DNA from: Stomoxys calcitrans
Taxonomy: Eukaryota; Arthropoda; Insecta; Diptera; Muscidae
Direction of reading: 5' to 3'
NCBI RefSeq assembly: GCF_963082655.1
Contig: NC_081552.1
Span: 55,454,286-55,518,285, forward strand
DNA length: 64,000 nucleotides
Each line of letters opens with the position of its first letter. The first letter of the stretch is position 1. Below, piece after piece: positions 45,886-57,974 of the stretch. A program made the position numbers and the translations under genes. Under the pieces are notes generated by a model. The model did no database searches. It was not told the origin of the DNA and worked only from the letters and a program-made list of their open reading frames with translations.

Positions 45886-46571
45886 TGAGCCTTATATTGC
45901 TGCTGTCGGCAAATATATCCGGTATGGGGGTATTTTTGGAGGTGAGGTAGACGCCCGTGTATTAGATTCATGATCTAGTCTCAAATACATTTCATTTAAG
46001 CTCCATGTTGTCATTATTGGTTTATATATCCATTTGACGGTCCCAGACTCTATTCGAAATATGTATACCAGATTCGTAGTTAACTCCCAAAGACCTTTCA
46101 TTTGAATCCCAATTTGTGACGTTAGACATTCATGCCTGTTTAAGAAGTTTTGGGGTTGGATAGGCCCCGTAGACACCTTGGATCCAACACCAAGGAATAA
46201 ATTTGTATGTCAGATTTGTACTCATTTGATACCCATATTGCCTAAAGCGGTGAAAGAGTCTTGTTGGGACCGATTTGGGGCCTAGTCGATAAACATATCC
46301 GTCCGGGTGGGTTTTGGGATGGTGTGTCCCCCCAGGTTATTTGACCCAAACATTTTAGGCATACAAATTTTCACTTAAATCGGTGCACGCATCTCAAAGA
46401 TCTGGCGTTTTGAAAATGCGGGTATGGGGGAGGGTCTGCCCCCTCTTCGGATATCAAAGAATTTTCACCGAGGGCCCAAACTCTACCATCTGTGAAAATT
46501 TCATTAAAATCGGTTCTGCCGTTTTTGAGTCTATACGGAACAGACAAACAAACAAGACGCAACAATTTCAT
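45886..46571 (-). mobile_element. Helitron E with 5' leader
   Basis: Minus-strand E body, then GATCTGGCGTTTTGAAAATG, AAAATCGGTTCTGCCGTTT and ACAGACAAACAAACAAG. Its 5' end lies directly against the 3' end of a D element. Confidence 0.7.
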
Positions 46572-46574
46572 TAT

Positions 46575-46919
46575 TATACCCTACACCACTACTGTTGTAC
46601 AGGGTCTTATAACTTAGGGAATTTATTTGTAACATCCAAAAGAAAGAGAAATTGACCCATTGAAAAGTGCACCGATCGACTCAGAATCACTTTCTGGTTC
46701 GATTAAGCTATGTCCGTTTGTCTGTCTGTCTGTCTGTCTGCCTGTCTTTCCGTCTGTCTATGTTAATTTGAGTACAAAGGTCGCAATTTTCACCTGACCG
46801 TCATCTTATTTAGCACAAGCATTTTATTGGGCCTGGAGATGGATCCTACTGAATTTGGAAAACAAATGGTTTAAATTTGGATATAGCTCCCATATATATG
46901 TTCGTCCAATTTAGACTAA
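46575..46919 (-). mobile_element. Family D, 3' part
   Basis: ATACCCTACACCACTACTG terminus, CGATCGACTCAGAATCACTT and a long GTCY tract at 46706-46760. It is cut by the start of B at 46920. Confidence 0.75.
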
Positions 46920-48304
46920 AACAAGTAAAAAGGCGTTAAGTTCGGCCGGGCCGAACTTTGGATACCCACCACCTCGGGTATATATGTAAACCACCTTTCA
47001 TCAAAATTCGGTGAAAATTTCATACCTTATACTCATATATCTCATACCGATCTGAACTATATACAACACGATGTCGAAAAGCCGAATATAAGTCACTGTG
47101 TCAAATTTCAGTGAACTCGGATTATAAATGCGCCTTTTATGGGACCAAGACTTTAAATCGAGATATCGGTCTACATGGCAGCTATATCCAAATCTGAAAC
47201 GATTTGGGCCAAGTTGCATAAACATGTCGAAAAGCCTAACACAAAGCACTGTCCCAAATTTCGGCGAAATCGGACAATAAATGCCTCTTTTATGGACACT
47301 AAACCTTAAATCGTGAGTTCGATCTATATGGCAGCTATATTCAAATCTGGACCGATCTGGGCAAAATTGAAAAAAGGACGTCGAAGAGCCTAACCAAACT
47401 AACTGTCTCAAATTTCAGCGACATCGGACAATAAATGCGTCTTTTATGGCCCCAAAACCTAAAACCTATATATCGGTCTATATGGCAGCTATATCCAAAT
47501 CTGGACCAATCTGTGGGATATTGCAGAAGTATGTCAAGGGGTTTAACTTAACTCACTGTTCCAAATTTCGGCGACATCGGACAATGAATGAGCATTTTAT
47601 GGGCCCAAAAACATAAATCAAGAAATCAAGAACACAACTCACTGTCCCAAATTTCCGGATAATAAATGTGGCTTTTATGGGCCTAAGACCCTAAATCCGA
47701 GGATCGGTCTATATGGCAGCTATATCCAAATCTGGACCGATCTGGGCCAAATTAACGAAGGATGTCGATGGGCCTTGCACAATTCACTGTCCCGAATTTC
47801 ATCAAAATCGGATAATGAATGTGGCTTTTGTGGGCCTAAGACCCTAAATCGGAGGACCGGTCTATATGGCAGCTATATCCAAATCTGAACCGATCTGGGC
47901 GAATTTAACGAAGGATGTCGAAGGGCCTAACACAACTCACTGCCCCAAATTTCAGCAAAATCGGATAATAAATGTGGCTTTTATGGGCCTAAGATCCTAA
48001 ATCGGCGGATCGGTCTATATGGGGGCTATATCAAAATATAGTCCGATATAGCCCATCTTCGAACTTAACCTGCTTATGGACAAAAAAAGAATCTGTGCAA
48101 AATTTCAGCTCAATATCTCTATTTGTAAAGACTGTAGCGTGATTTCAACAGACAGACGGACAGACGGACGGACATGTCTAGATCGTCTTAGATTTTTACG
48201 CTGATCAAGAATTTATATACTTTATAGGGTCGGAAATGGATATTTCGACGTGTTGCAAACGGAATGACAAAATGAATATACCCCCATCCTTCGGTGGTGG
48301 GTAT
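46920..48304 (+). mobile_element. Family B element, complete
   Basis: AACAAGTAAAAAGGCG, palindrome TTCGGCCGGGCCGAA and sub-terminal ATACCCACCACCTCGGG. Units with a partial deletion near 47620. Core ACAGACAGACGGACAGACGG at 48150-48169, GCTGATCAAGAATTTATATA. 3' end CTTCGGTGGTGGGTAT. Confidence 0.85.
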
Positions 48305-48440
48305 AACAACGGACGGACATAGCTTCATCAGAAAGTGATTCTGAATCGATCGGTATACTTATCAATGGGTCTATCACTCTTTCTTCTAAGTATCACACCA
48401 AGAAATTATTCAATGTGTTAAATTTAAATAATAAACTAAA
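48305..48440 (+). mobile_element. Family D core fragment
   Basis: ACGGACGGACATAGCTTCAT, CAGAAAGTGATTCTGAATCG and GGTATACTTATCA match the reverse of 3730-3800. Confidence 0.6.
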
Positions 48441-48443
48441 ATA

Positions 48444-49126
48444 AAACTAGCAAGGAAAGGCAAAAGTCGGGCGGTGCCGACTTTATAATGCCCTACACCT
48501 ACCCTATAAATACAAAGTGGGAGTTATGTATAATTCTGAACCAATTTTGATGGACGGATGTTTCCAGATGGCTAATTAAAATCCCCATATAAAATTTCGA
48601 ATGAAGCAAATATGTTCAAAATGTAATAACTACGGTTGACAAATGGCGACAAATTACCCAAAATCTGGCATACATACATATGGGAGCTACATCTAAATCT
48701 AAATCAATTTTGACCGAACTTCTTAGATATTGCGGTAGTCTCGAGGAAAGCGTTGTGAATAATTTGGCAATATTGGTCAATAAATGCGCTTGCAGTGGCT
48801 TTAGAAGTGAAAATCGGGCGTTATACATAAATGGCAGCTTTATCTAAATCTGAACCAATTTCTATGAAACTCACCACTAATATCAAGAGTCATAAGAAAA
48901 TCCTTCTTGCCAAATTTGGAAAGAATCGGTAAATGAGCACTTTATTGCACTATTTCTCAAAATCAAAGGAACATATACAAGGGAGCTATATTTAAATCTG
49001 AACCGATTTCGAAATTTAGAAATAGCTCCCACATATATATGTATATATACAATATATATATTGCGTGTTACAAACAACTGCACTAAGTTATAATGCCTGT
49101 ACCACAATAGTGGTGTATGGTATAAT
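48444..49126 (+). mobile_element. Family D element, core-deleted
   Basis: Starts ACTAGCAAGGAAAGGC, then AAAAGTCGGGCGGTGCCGAC. Ends CACAATAGTGGTGTATGGTAT. No GTCY tract, although GTTACAAACAACTGCACTAAG-type 3' text is present. Confidence 0.7.
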
Positions 49127-50340
49127 AATAAATGCATGCTAAGTTCGGCTGGTCTGTATTTTATATACCTTTCACCATGGATGACATTTTCCAGGTTCTT
49201 TGCCCGGTATCTTTTTAAAAGCAAACAAGGGATAATGGATGGGAATAGCTATGATATTGGAGCTATATCAAGTTATGATCCAATTCGGCCCTTAATTGGG
49301 TTAACTGTTGTAAGCTATAGTAGAAGTCATTGTGCAAAATTTCAGCCAATTCGGATAAGAAGTGCGCTCTATAGGGGCTCAAGAATTAAAATCGAGAGAT
49401 CGGTTTATGTGGGAGCTACATTAGACTATAGACCAATCCAGACCATGTTTAGCACGTATGTTGAAGTCATGAAAAAAGACGTTGTACAAAATTTTAGAAA
49501 AATTGGATAAAATTTTGAGCCCTCTAGAGACTCAAGAAGTATAATCGGGAGATTGGTTTATATGGGTGCTATTGGATTGCCCAAAAAGTAATTGAGGATT
49601 TTTTAAAAAAAAATTAAATGCATTTTTAATAAAACTTAGAATGAACTTTATTCAAATATACTTGTTTTACACTTTTTTCTAAAACAAGCTAAAAGTAACA
49701 GCTGATAACTGACAGAAGGAAGAATGCAATTACAGAGTCACAAGCTGTGAAAAAATTTGTCAACGCCGACTATATGAAAAGTCCGCAATTACTTTTTGGG
49801 CAACCCAATATATAAGGTTATGATCTGATTTAGACCATACTAAGCACAGATGATGAAGGTTATAACGAAATACTTTTAAAATTTTCAAAAAATTCAAAAT
49901 TTCATCCAAATCAGATGATAATAGCGCCCTCTAGAAGATCACAAAGTCAAGATCCCATACCGATTTATATGACTGCTATATCAGGTTATGCATCGCGTTA
50001 GACCATACAAATCACAGTTCTTGGAAGTCGTTAGAAAAGACCTCATGCTGAATTTCAGCCAAATCAGATAAGAATTGCGTCGTCTAGTGGCTCAAGAAGT
50101 CAAGATCCAAAATTGGCTATATCAAAATACGGAACAATGTATGTCATTTACAATCCCAACCGACTTTCCTCAATAAGATTCATTTGTGCGAAATTTCAAT
50201 CGCCTAGCTTACTTCTTCGAAAGTTAGCGTGCTTTCCACAGACAGAACAATTATACTTTATGGGGTTCTGGACGAATATTTCGAGGTGTTACAAACGGAA
50301 TGACGAAATTAGTACACCCCCAACCTGTGGTGAAGGGTAT
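49127..50340 (+). mobile_element. Family A element carrying a mariner MITE
   Basis: 5' end degraded (AATAAATGCATGCTAAG), ATACCTTTCACCATGG, units, and 3' AACCTGTGGTGAAGGGTAT. The GTCY tract is collapsed to CAGACAGAACAATT (50239-50252). The MITE at 49572-49808 interrupts one unit. Confidence 0.75.
49572..49808 (-). mobile_element. mariner-derived MITE, copy 2 (237 bp)
   Basis: TTGGATTGCCCAAAAAGTAA to CTTTTTGGGCAACCCAA with TA duplications at 49570-49571 and 49809-49810. It has the same internal deletion as the other two copies, read in reverse. Confidence 0.9.
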
Positions 50341-50381
50341 AAAAACGAAACCATTAAGAAACATTTTTCAAAATTTAAATA

Positions 50382-50598
50382 TTGGGTTGCCCAAAAAGTA
50401 ATTGCGGATTTTTCATATAGTCGGCGTTGACAAATTTTTTCACAGCTTGTGACTCGGTAATTGCATTCTTTCTTCTTTCAGTTATCATCTGTTACTTTTA
50501 GCTTGCTTTAGAAAAAAGGTGTAAAAAAAGTATATTTGATTGCAAAAATGCATTTACTTTCTTTTAAAAAATCCGCAATTACTTTTTGGGCAACCCAA
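50382..50598 (+). mobile_element. mariner-derived MITE, copy 3 (217 bp)
   Basis: TTGGGTTGCCCAAAAAGTAA to CTTTTTGGGCAACCCAA with TA at 50380-50381 and 50599-50600. An extra ~20-bp loss removes ATTCTAAGTTTTATT next to the shared deletion point. Confidence 0.9.
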
Positions 50599-50940
50599 TA
50601 AATTAAATTAATTAATGCAATTTTCTAGATGTAAAAATTAAGCCAATTTTTTTTAAATATATTTAGAAAAACAAATTTCAAAATTTTTGAGGGGTAATTG
50701 TTTTATTATTTTATTTCTGTTAATATATTAGATATTTTTTTTTTTTTTAATTTAAAAAAATTACTGCGTAAAGAAAATAATTTTTTCATAAATTGTTAAA
50801 AAAATTGTTTCCTAGCAATTTATTTAAATAATTTTTTTTTAATTGTTAAATAGTTTTAAGAAAAATATTACCTATTAATTCTTATATAACTAAATAAAAT
50901 GAATTAAAATTTAATAAAAAACAAATAATGTTTTAATCTT
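50599..50940. other. Very AT-rich unique DNA
   Basis: Mostly A and T with homopolymer runs. Nothing recognisable. A family A element begins at its end. Confidence 0.5.
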
Positions 50941-51775
50941 CACAAGTAAAAGTGTGCTTGGCCGGTCCGAATCTTATATACCCTCCACCATGGATCGCAT
51001 TTGTCGAGACAAACAAAGGATAAAAGAAACACATTACTATGCTATTGGAGCTATATAAAGTTCTGATTTGGACCATAATTTAAATAAATGTTGGAGACCA
51101 TAGTGGAAGTCATTCTGTAAAATGTCAGCCAAATCGAATAAGAATTGCGCCCTTTAGAGGCTCAAGAAATAAAATAGGGAGATCGGTTTATAGGGGAGCT
51201 GTATCAGGCTATAGATCGATTCAGACCATATTTGACACGTATGTTAAAGGTCATGGTAGAATCCGTTGTACAAAATGACAGCCAAGTCTTATAATAATTG
51301 CGCCATCTAGAGGCTCAAGCTGTCATATAAACCGATCAAGACTCCAGATCGGTTTATATGACAGCTATATCAGGTTATGTACCCATCTGAACCATATTTA
51401 GCACAGTTATTGAAAGTCATAACAAAACACCTGATGCTAAATTTCAGCCAAATCGGATAAGAATAGCGCCCTCACGTGGCTCAAGAAATGAAGATTGAAG
51501 ATCGGTTTATATGACAGCTATATCAAAACAAGGACCGATATGGCCCATTTAAAATCCCACCTGCCCTACTACAACAAGAAATATTTGTGCGAAATTTCAA
51601 GCTAGCTGTACTCCTTCGAATGTTTGGGTGCTTTCTACAGACAGACATGGCTACATCGAATTAAAATGTCGTGACGACGAAGAACATAAACGTTATGGGG
51701 TTTTAGAAGAATATTTCGAGGAGTTACAAAGAGAATGACGAAATAACTAAACTCCCATCGTATGGTGGAGGGTAT
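50941..51775 (+). mobile_element. Family A element, short
   Basis: CACAAGTAAAAGTGTGC, ATACCCTCCACCATGG, about four units, reduced core (CAGACAGACATGGCTACATCG), 3' CGTATGGTGGAGGGTAT. A B element begins seven bases on. Confidence 0.8.
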
Positions 51776-51781
51776 AAAAAC

Positions 51782-52678
51782 TACCAAATAAAAAGGCATT
51801 AAGTTCGGCCGGGCCGAACTTTGGATACCCACCATCTCGAGTATATATGTAAACCACCTTTCGTCAGAATTTGGTTTATCTTTATATGGTCTAATTTGGA
51901 ACAAATTCGACATGGATATTGAGTGATCTAATAAGTACAAGTCGTTGTTCAATTTTGCAGAAAAAAATATTGGTCTTTTTGGTAGCCATATCCAAATATA
52001 GACCGATCTGAACCATATACGACACGGATGTCGAAAAGCCTAACATAAGTCACTTTGTCAATTATAAATGTGCCTTTTATGGGGCCAGGTCTTAAAATCG
52101 AGAGATCGGTCTATATGGCAGCTATATCCAACTCTGGACCAATCTGCGCCAAATTTAAGAACGATATCGAAGGCGCTAACACAACTCACTGTCCCAAATT
52201 TTGGCAAAATCGGACAATAAATGCCCCTTTTATGGGCCCAAGACCTTAAATCGAGAGATCGATCTTTATGGGGGCTATATCAAGATATAGTCCGATATAA
52301 CCCATCATCGAACATAAATTGCTTATGGATAAAAAAGAATCTGTTTCAGCTCCGTATATCAACCGTAGCGCAGAGGTTAGCGTGTCCGATGGATTTCCCC
52401 TCCTAATGCTGGCAACATTTGTAAGGTACTATGCCATGTAAAACTTCTCTCCAAAGAGGTGTCGCACTGCGGCACGCCGTTCGGACTCGGCTATAAAAAG
52501 GAGGTCCCTTATCATTGATCTTAAAATGTAAATCGGACTGCACTCATTGATATGTGAGAAGTTTGCCCCTGTTCCTTAGTGGAATGTTCATGGGCAAAAT
52601 TTGCAATTTGCAAAATAAATTTTTTAAGACTGTAGCGTGATTTCAACAGACAGACGGACGGACATGGCTAGATCGCGT
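51782..52678 (+). mobile_element. Family B, 3' end lost, with a SINE inside
   Basis: Starts ACCAAATAAAAAGGC (variant), then TTCGGCCGGGCCGAA. Units to about 52350; the SINE at 52358-52626; then GACTGTAGCGTGATTTCAAC and ACAGACGGACGGACATGG, the B core. It is lost after GCTAGATCG. Confidence 0.75.
52358..52626 (+). mobile_element. tRNA-derived SINE with damaged promoter
   Basis: Head GTAGCGCAGAGGTTAGCG resembles tRNA box A. Box B (GGTTCGANTCC) is missing: the head jumps to GGATTTCCCCTCCTAATGC. The body GCACTGCGGCACGCCGTTC, GGACTCGGCTATAAAAAGG, TTTGCCCCTGTTCCTTAGTG is what I recall of a fly tRNA-SINE body. The tail is AATTTGCAATTTGCAAAAT. Confidence 0.65.
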
Positions 52679-52758
52679 TATTTATGGTCCGTAGAATACG
52701 GAAATCCGAACATTGGGAACACTTTTTCAACACTGTTCATAAAGTATATAATTTTTTA

Positions 52759-54782
52759 TACCCACCACCGAAGGATGGGGGTATATTCATTTTGTCATTT
52801 CGTTTGCAACACATCGAAATATCCATTTCCGACCCTATAAAGTATATATATTCTTGATCAGCGTAAAAATCTAAGACGATCTAGACATGTCCGTCCGTCT
52901 GTCCGTCTGTCTGTTGAAATCACGCTACAGTCTTCAAAAATTGAGATATTGAGCTGAAATTTGCACAGATTCTTTTTTTGTCCATAAGCAGGTTAAGTTC
53001 GAAGATGGGCCAAATCGGGCTATATCTAGATATAGACCCCATATAGATCGATCCGCTGATTTAGGGTCTTAGACCCATAAAAGCCACATTTATTATCCGA
53101 TTTTGCTGAAATTTGAAACAGTAAGTTGTGTTTGGCCCTTCGACATCCTTTGTCAATTTGGCTCAGATCGGTCCAGTTTTGGATATAGCTGCCATATAGA
53201 CCGATCCTCCGATTTAGGGTCTTAGACCCATAAAGCCACATTTATTATCCGATTTTGCTGAAATTTGAAACAGTGAGTTGTCTTAGGCCTTTCGACATCC
53301 TTCATCAATTTGGCCCAGATCGGTCCAGTTTTGGATATAGCTGCCATATAGACCGATCCTCCGATTTAGGATCTTAGACCCATAAAAGCCACATTTATTA
53401 TCCGATTTTGCTGAAATTTGGGACAGTGAGTTGCCTTAGGCCCTTCGACATCCTTCGCCAATTTGGCCCAGATCGGTCCAGTTTTGGATATAGCTGCCAT
53501 ATAGACCGACCCTCCGATTTAGGATCTTAGACCCATAAAAGCCACATTTATTATCCGATTTTGCTGAAATTTGGGACAGTGAGTTGCCTTAGGCCCTTCG
53601 ACATCCTTCGTCAATTTGGCCCAGATCGGTCCAGTTTTGGATATAGCTGCCATATAGACCGATCCTCCGATTTAGGGTCTTAGACCCATAAAAGCCACAT
53701 TTATTATCCGATTTTGCTGAAATTTGAAACAGTGAGTTGTCTTAGGCCTTCGACATCCTTCATCAATTTGGCCCAGATCGGTCCAGTTTTGGATATAGCT
53801 GCCATATAGACCGATCCTCCGATTTAGGGTCTTAGACCCATAAAAGCCACATTTATTATCCGATTTTGCTGAAATTTCGGACAATGAGTTATCTTAGGCT
53901 CTTCGACATCCTTCGTCAATTTGGCCCAGATCGGTCCAGTTTTGGATATAGCTGCCATATAGACCGACCCTCCGATTTAGGATCTTAGACCCATAAAAGC
54001 CACATTTATTATCCGATTTTGCTGAAATTTCTGACAGTGAGTTGTATTAGGCCCTTCGACATCTTTCGCCAATTTGGCCCAGATCGGTCCAGTTTTGGAT
54101 ATAGCTGCCATATAGACCGACCATCCGATTTAGGATCTTAGACCCATAAAAGCCACATTTATTATCCGATTTTGCTGAAATTTGGGACAGTGAGTTGCCT
54201 TAGGCCCTTCGAAATCCTTCGCCAATTTGGCCCAGATCGGTCCAGTTTTGGATATAGCTGCCATATAGACCGATCCTTCGATTTAGGGTCTTAGACCCAT
54301 AAAAGCCACATTTATTATCCGATTTTGCTGAAATTTGGGACAGTGAGATGTCTTAGGCCCTTCGACATCCTTTGCCAATTTGGCTCAGATCGGTTCAGAT
54401 TTGGATATAGCTGCCATATAGACCAATCTCTCGATTTAAGGTTTTGAGCCCACAAAAGGCGCATTTATTGTCCGATGTCGCCGATATTTGGGACAGTGAG
54501 TTGTGATAAAACGTTCGATATAACTTCCGTGTCCTTTATGGTTCAGAGCGGTTTATTTTTAGATACAGCTGCTAAAAAGAGCAACATTTTGTTTTACACA
54601 ATTGAACAATGACTTGTACTTATTAGTATTTGGTCCAAATCGGAACATATTTCTATATAGCTGCTAGGGGTCATAAGGTATACATTTTTCCCCGGATTTG
54701 ACGAAAGGTGGTTTATATATATACCCGAGGTGGTGGGTATCCAAAGTTCGGCCCGGCCGAACTTAACGCCTTTTTACTTGTT
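52759..54782 (-). mobile_element. Family B element, complete, longest array
   Basis: 5' end at 54782 with TTCGGCCGGGCCGAA and ATACCCACCACCTCGGG. 3' end ATACCCACCACCGAAGG at 52759. GTCY at 52887-52915 and (TA)n TTCTTGATCAGCG at 52845-52865. At 2,024 bp it is the longest B here because of its array. Confidence 0.9.
53080..54480 (-). repeat. 153-bp tandem array in family B, about nine units
   Basis: CAGTGAG-type motif at 53271, 53424, 53577, 53730, 53882, 54035, 54188 and 54341. Spacings are 153 except one 152. Neighbouring units differ at only a few positions, e.g. GGGACAGTGAG versus GAAACAGTGAG alternating along the array. Confidence 0.9.
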
Positions 54783-55571
54783 TTTGTGTATAGCTTTAAT
54801 TTGAGCCCCATATTGCTCCGACAGTGCATTCGATGAAGTTTTGAGGGACGGGATCTTAATGACCTAACCTAAGGTCATTAATCCGTAAATGATCCGTGTA
54901 TTTGTATAATTAGAATGCAAACCAAAATTCGCTCTAATTGTTTCAGCCACCGCCTTGGTTTAACGCTTTTCATAATTGTGTTAAAGGCTACGATTGTCGA
55001 GTTTTTAATTAATTACGAAAATTTTGCTAAATTAAAATTAGACCCAACTATTATCTACTTTATGTTCCATTAAAAATGTTTTGCTTTATATTTTTGTTAT
55101 GAAACACCGGTAAGAAGCTCATTAGCTAAGTTGATTTCTCCTTATTAATTTTACCCACAGAGCGTATACTTATTCTTAATATTTCTATGCAACACTCATA
55201 CGCAACATGGTAACGAGATATTAATTACAAGCACACAGCTTCAATTTCATTGCCTTCATAATTCATGCGGCCGGCAAACACTAAGGCCAACTTTGTTTAA
55301 TTTGAATTTTTAGTGAATTATCGCTTGTTTAATCATAAAAGTTTGTCCTAAATTACAGACGACAAGCAAAGGTGCAACACCATGGTCACGTTCGAATAAT
55401 TATGCCACACTTTTGTTTGTCGAGCGCTTGCTCTTGTTTTTGGTTATTAACATAATATTTTGTTTGAAGGGCACAATAAATATGAAAAATTTATGTCTAC
55501 AAGTTTGGTTTGTTTGAGATTAATAGGAGAAATTATTTTTTGTGCATAAGTAGAGGGAAGAAAAAAAAATA
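54783..55571. other. Unique island 5, no gene recognised
   Basis: Starts with a short E-like piece (TTTGAGCCCCATATTGCT, 54794-54815), then host-like unique AT-rich DNA. No supportable ORF. Confidence 0.45.
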
Positions 55572-56112
55572 TGGGGGTAAACGATGGGGGTATATTAATT
55601 TTGTCATTCCGTTTGCAACACATCGAAATATTCATTTCCGACCCTATAAAGTATGTATATTCTTGACGCTTGTAAAAATCTGAGACGATCTACCCTTGTC
55701 CGTCCGTCTGTCTGTCAGTCAGTCAGTCTGTCTGTCGGTCTGTCTGTTGAAATCACGCTACAGTCTTTAAAATAGAGATATTGAGCTGAAACTTTGCCCA
55801 GATTCTTTCTTGTCCATAGGCAGGTTAAGTTCGAAGATAGGCTATATCGGACAATATTTTGATATAGCCCCCATATAGACCGATCTGCCGATTTAAGGTT
55901 TTATTACCATGAAAGCCACATTTATTATTCGATTTTGCTGAAATTTGAGACAGTGAATTGCGTAAGGCCACATTTGGATATAGATGATATGTGTGCTTAA
56001 ATAATGAATTTTTCACCGGATTTTCACGAAAGGTGTTTTACACATATACCCGGATACACACCATGTGTATCCAAAGTTCAGCCCGGCCCAACTAAATGCC
56101 CCTTTAATTGTT
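55572..56112 (-). mobile_element. Family B, internally deleted
   Basis: 3' side GATGGGGGTATATTAATTTTG, long GTCY tract at 55699-55748, one unit. It then jumps to the 5' side (ACACATATACCCGGATACAC, AATGCCCCTTTAATTGTTT). The ends are eroded. Confidence 0.7.
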
Positions 56113-57974
56113 TTTAATTAAGAATATAAAAAAACAAATTTAGAATATTTTTGTAAATAAGGAGAACGACCTCCAATATAATAAGTTTGTTTGGTTGTGG
56201 GTTTGTAAATTTGTTTGTTCCGTATAGACTCAAATACGGCTAAACCTATTTCTTTGAAATTATCACAGAATATGGGGAGTGGTCCGGAAGGAGCAATAAG
56301 CTATATAATTTTTTGATATCGCATTGGGGGCGGACCCTCCCCCTTACCCCAAAAGTACCACCCAAAACTAAAAGTGTACCGATTGGGACAATATGTGACT
56401 TAAATGAAAGGTATTCAAGAGAAGAGTACAAATTCCATATTAAAATTGGGTCCAAGTAATTGGGGGGGCTGCCCCGACCCCAAAAACCCCCCATAATAGG
56501 TTTATTGGACGATAATGACAAAATGGGAATAGAATGAAAGGTATTCGGGAGTAGATTACGAATATGGTCCGCAAGGAGCAACAGGCTATATAAGTTTTTG
56601 ATATCGTAAGGGAGGCGGACCCTCCTACTTACCCCAAAAGTACCACCCAAAACTAAAAGTGAACCGATTGGGAAATTATGGGAATTAAATGGAAGGTATT
56701 CAAGAGAACAGTACGATTTGGGAGCCCCCTGACCCCAAAACCCCCCAAATTGGTTTATTTAACGATAATAAAAATATGGGGCTCGAAAGAAAGGTATTCA
56801 CGAGTAGATTACGAATATGGTCAGGAAGGGGGTATAGGCTATGTAATTTGTTGATTTTGGAAGGGGGCGAATCCTCCCCCGTTACCACAAAAACGCCACC
56901 CAAAATCAAAAGTTGACCGATAGGGACAATATGGGTATCAAATGAAAGATATTGAAGAGTAGAAAGCGAATGTGGTATAACAACTTGGGTTTAAGTATCC
57001 AAGGGGTAGCCCAAGCCCGAAAACTGCTCCAAATAGACATATTGGACGTATATATCAATATAGGACTCAAATGAAAGGTATTCGGGAGTAGACTACGAAT
57101 ATGACATAAAAAACGAGGTCCAAGTAATTTATAGTCGCCCCATCCCCGATAAGCTCCCCAAATGGGAATACTACTCAGTCATAGCTTGATGAAACTCAAT
57201 TGATAGGCATTTGAGAGCAGATTATGAATATGACATTAAACTTTGTGTCCAAGAACCTCAGTGGTGCTCGCCTCCAATAGGTTATTTAACTTATCAAAAC
57301 AATGGGGAATCAAGTGATCGATTTTTTTTAAGTTGAGTGCGTCATTCAAATTTTTGCTCAAGTGGCAGTGTGGCGCACAACCCTTATATAGACGCCCTTC
57401 ACCAAACGGCTGTACACACCAATCATGACAATATGAGGTTAAATTAAAGGTATAAGGACCACCTCACCCCAAAACAGTCGATCCAATTATAATGACCTAA
57501 CGGGACACTGTGTGATTTAATTAATGTGTAGGCCACCATAGCCCCGAAATTATAACATTTAACGTGAAAGCAGGAGTTGCAAACCTTAACGATAAGGTTT
57601 CAACCATTTTTAGCTCACCGATAGACGAGACCAAACGACATGTTGCTGTGCAACACTTTTTTGTTCAAATGTTTTACACGGTAAGAACTACCGCCACCGC
57701 ACCAAATATATAGACTGGCAAATATGTTTTTTACTACAGAAAATTGTTTAATATGGCAATTTAATATGATTCAAAAATAATAAAAAAGCGTTAAGTTCGG
57801 CCGGGCCTGCCGGGTATATGTGTAAACCACCCTTCATCAAAATTCGGTGAAGATTTTAAATCTTATGGGCCATAGCAGTTATATCGAAATATGTTCCGAT
57901 TTGGACCAAATACTAATAAGTACAATTCAATTGTTCAATTGTGCATAACAAAATAGTGATCTTTTTAGTAGCTA

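Noticed and set aside
53080..54480. Regular direct repeats resembling a CRISPR array
   Set aside because: The 153-bp units are contiguous and similar throughout, with no short repeat/unique spacer pattern. They lie inside a eukaryotic transposable element.
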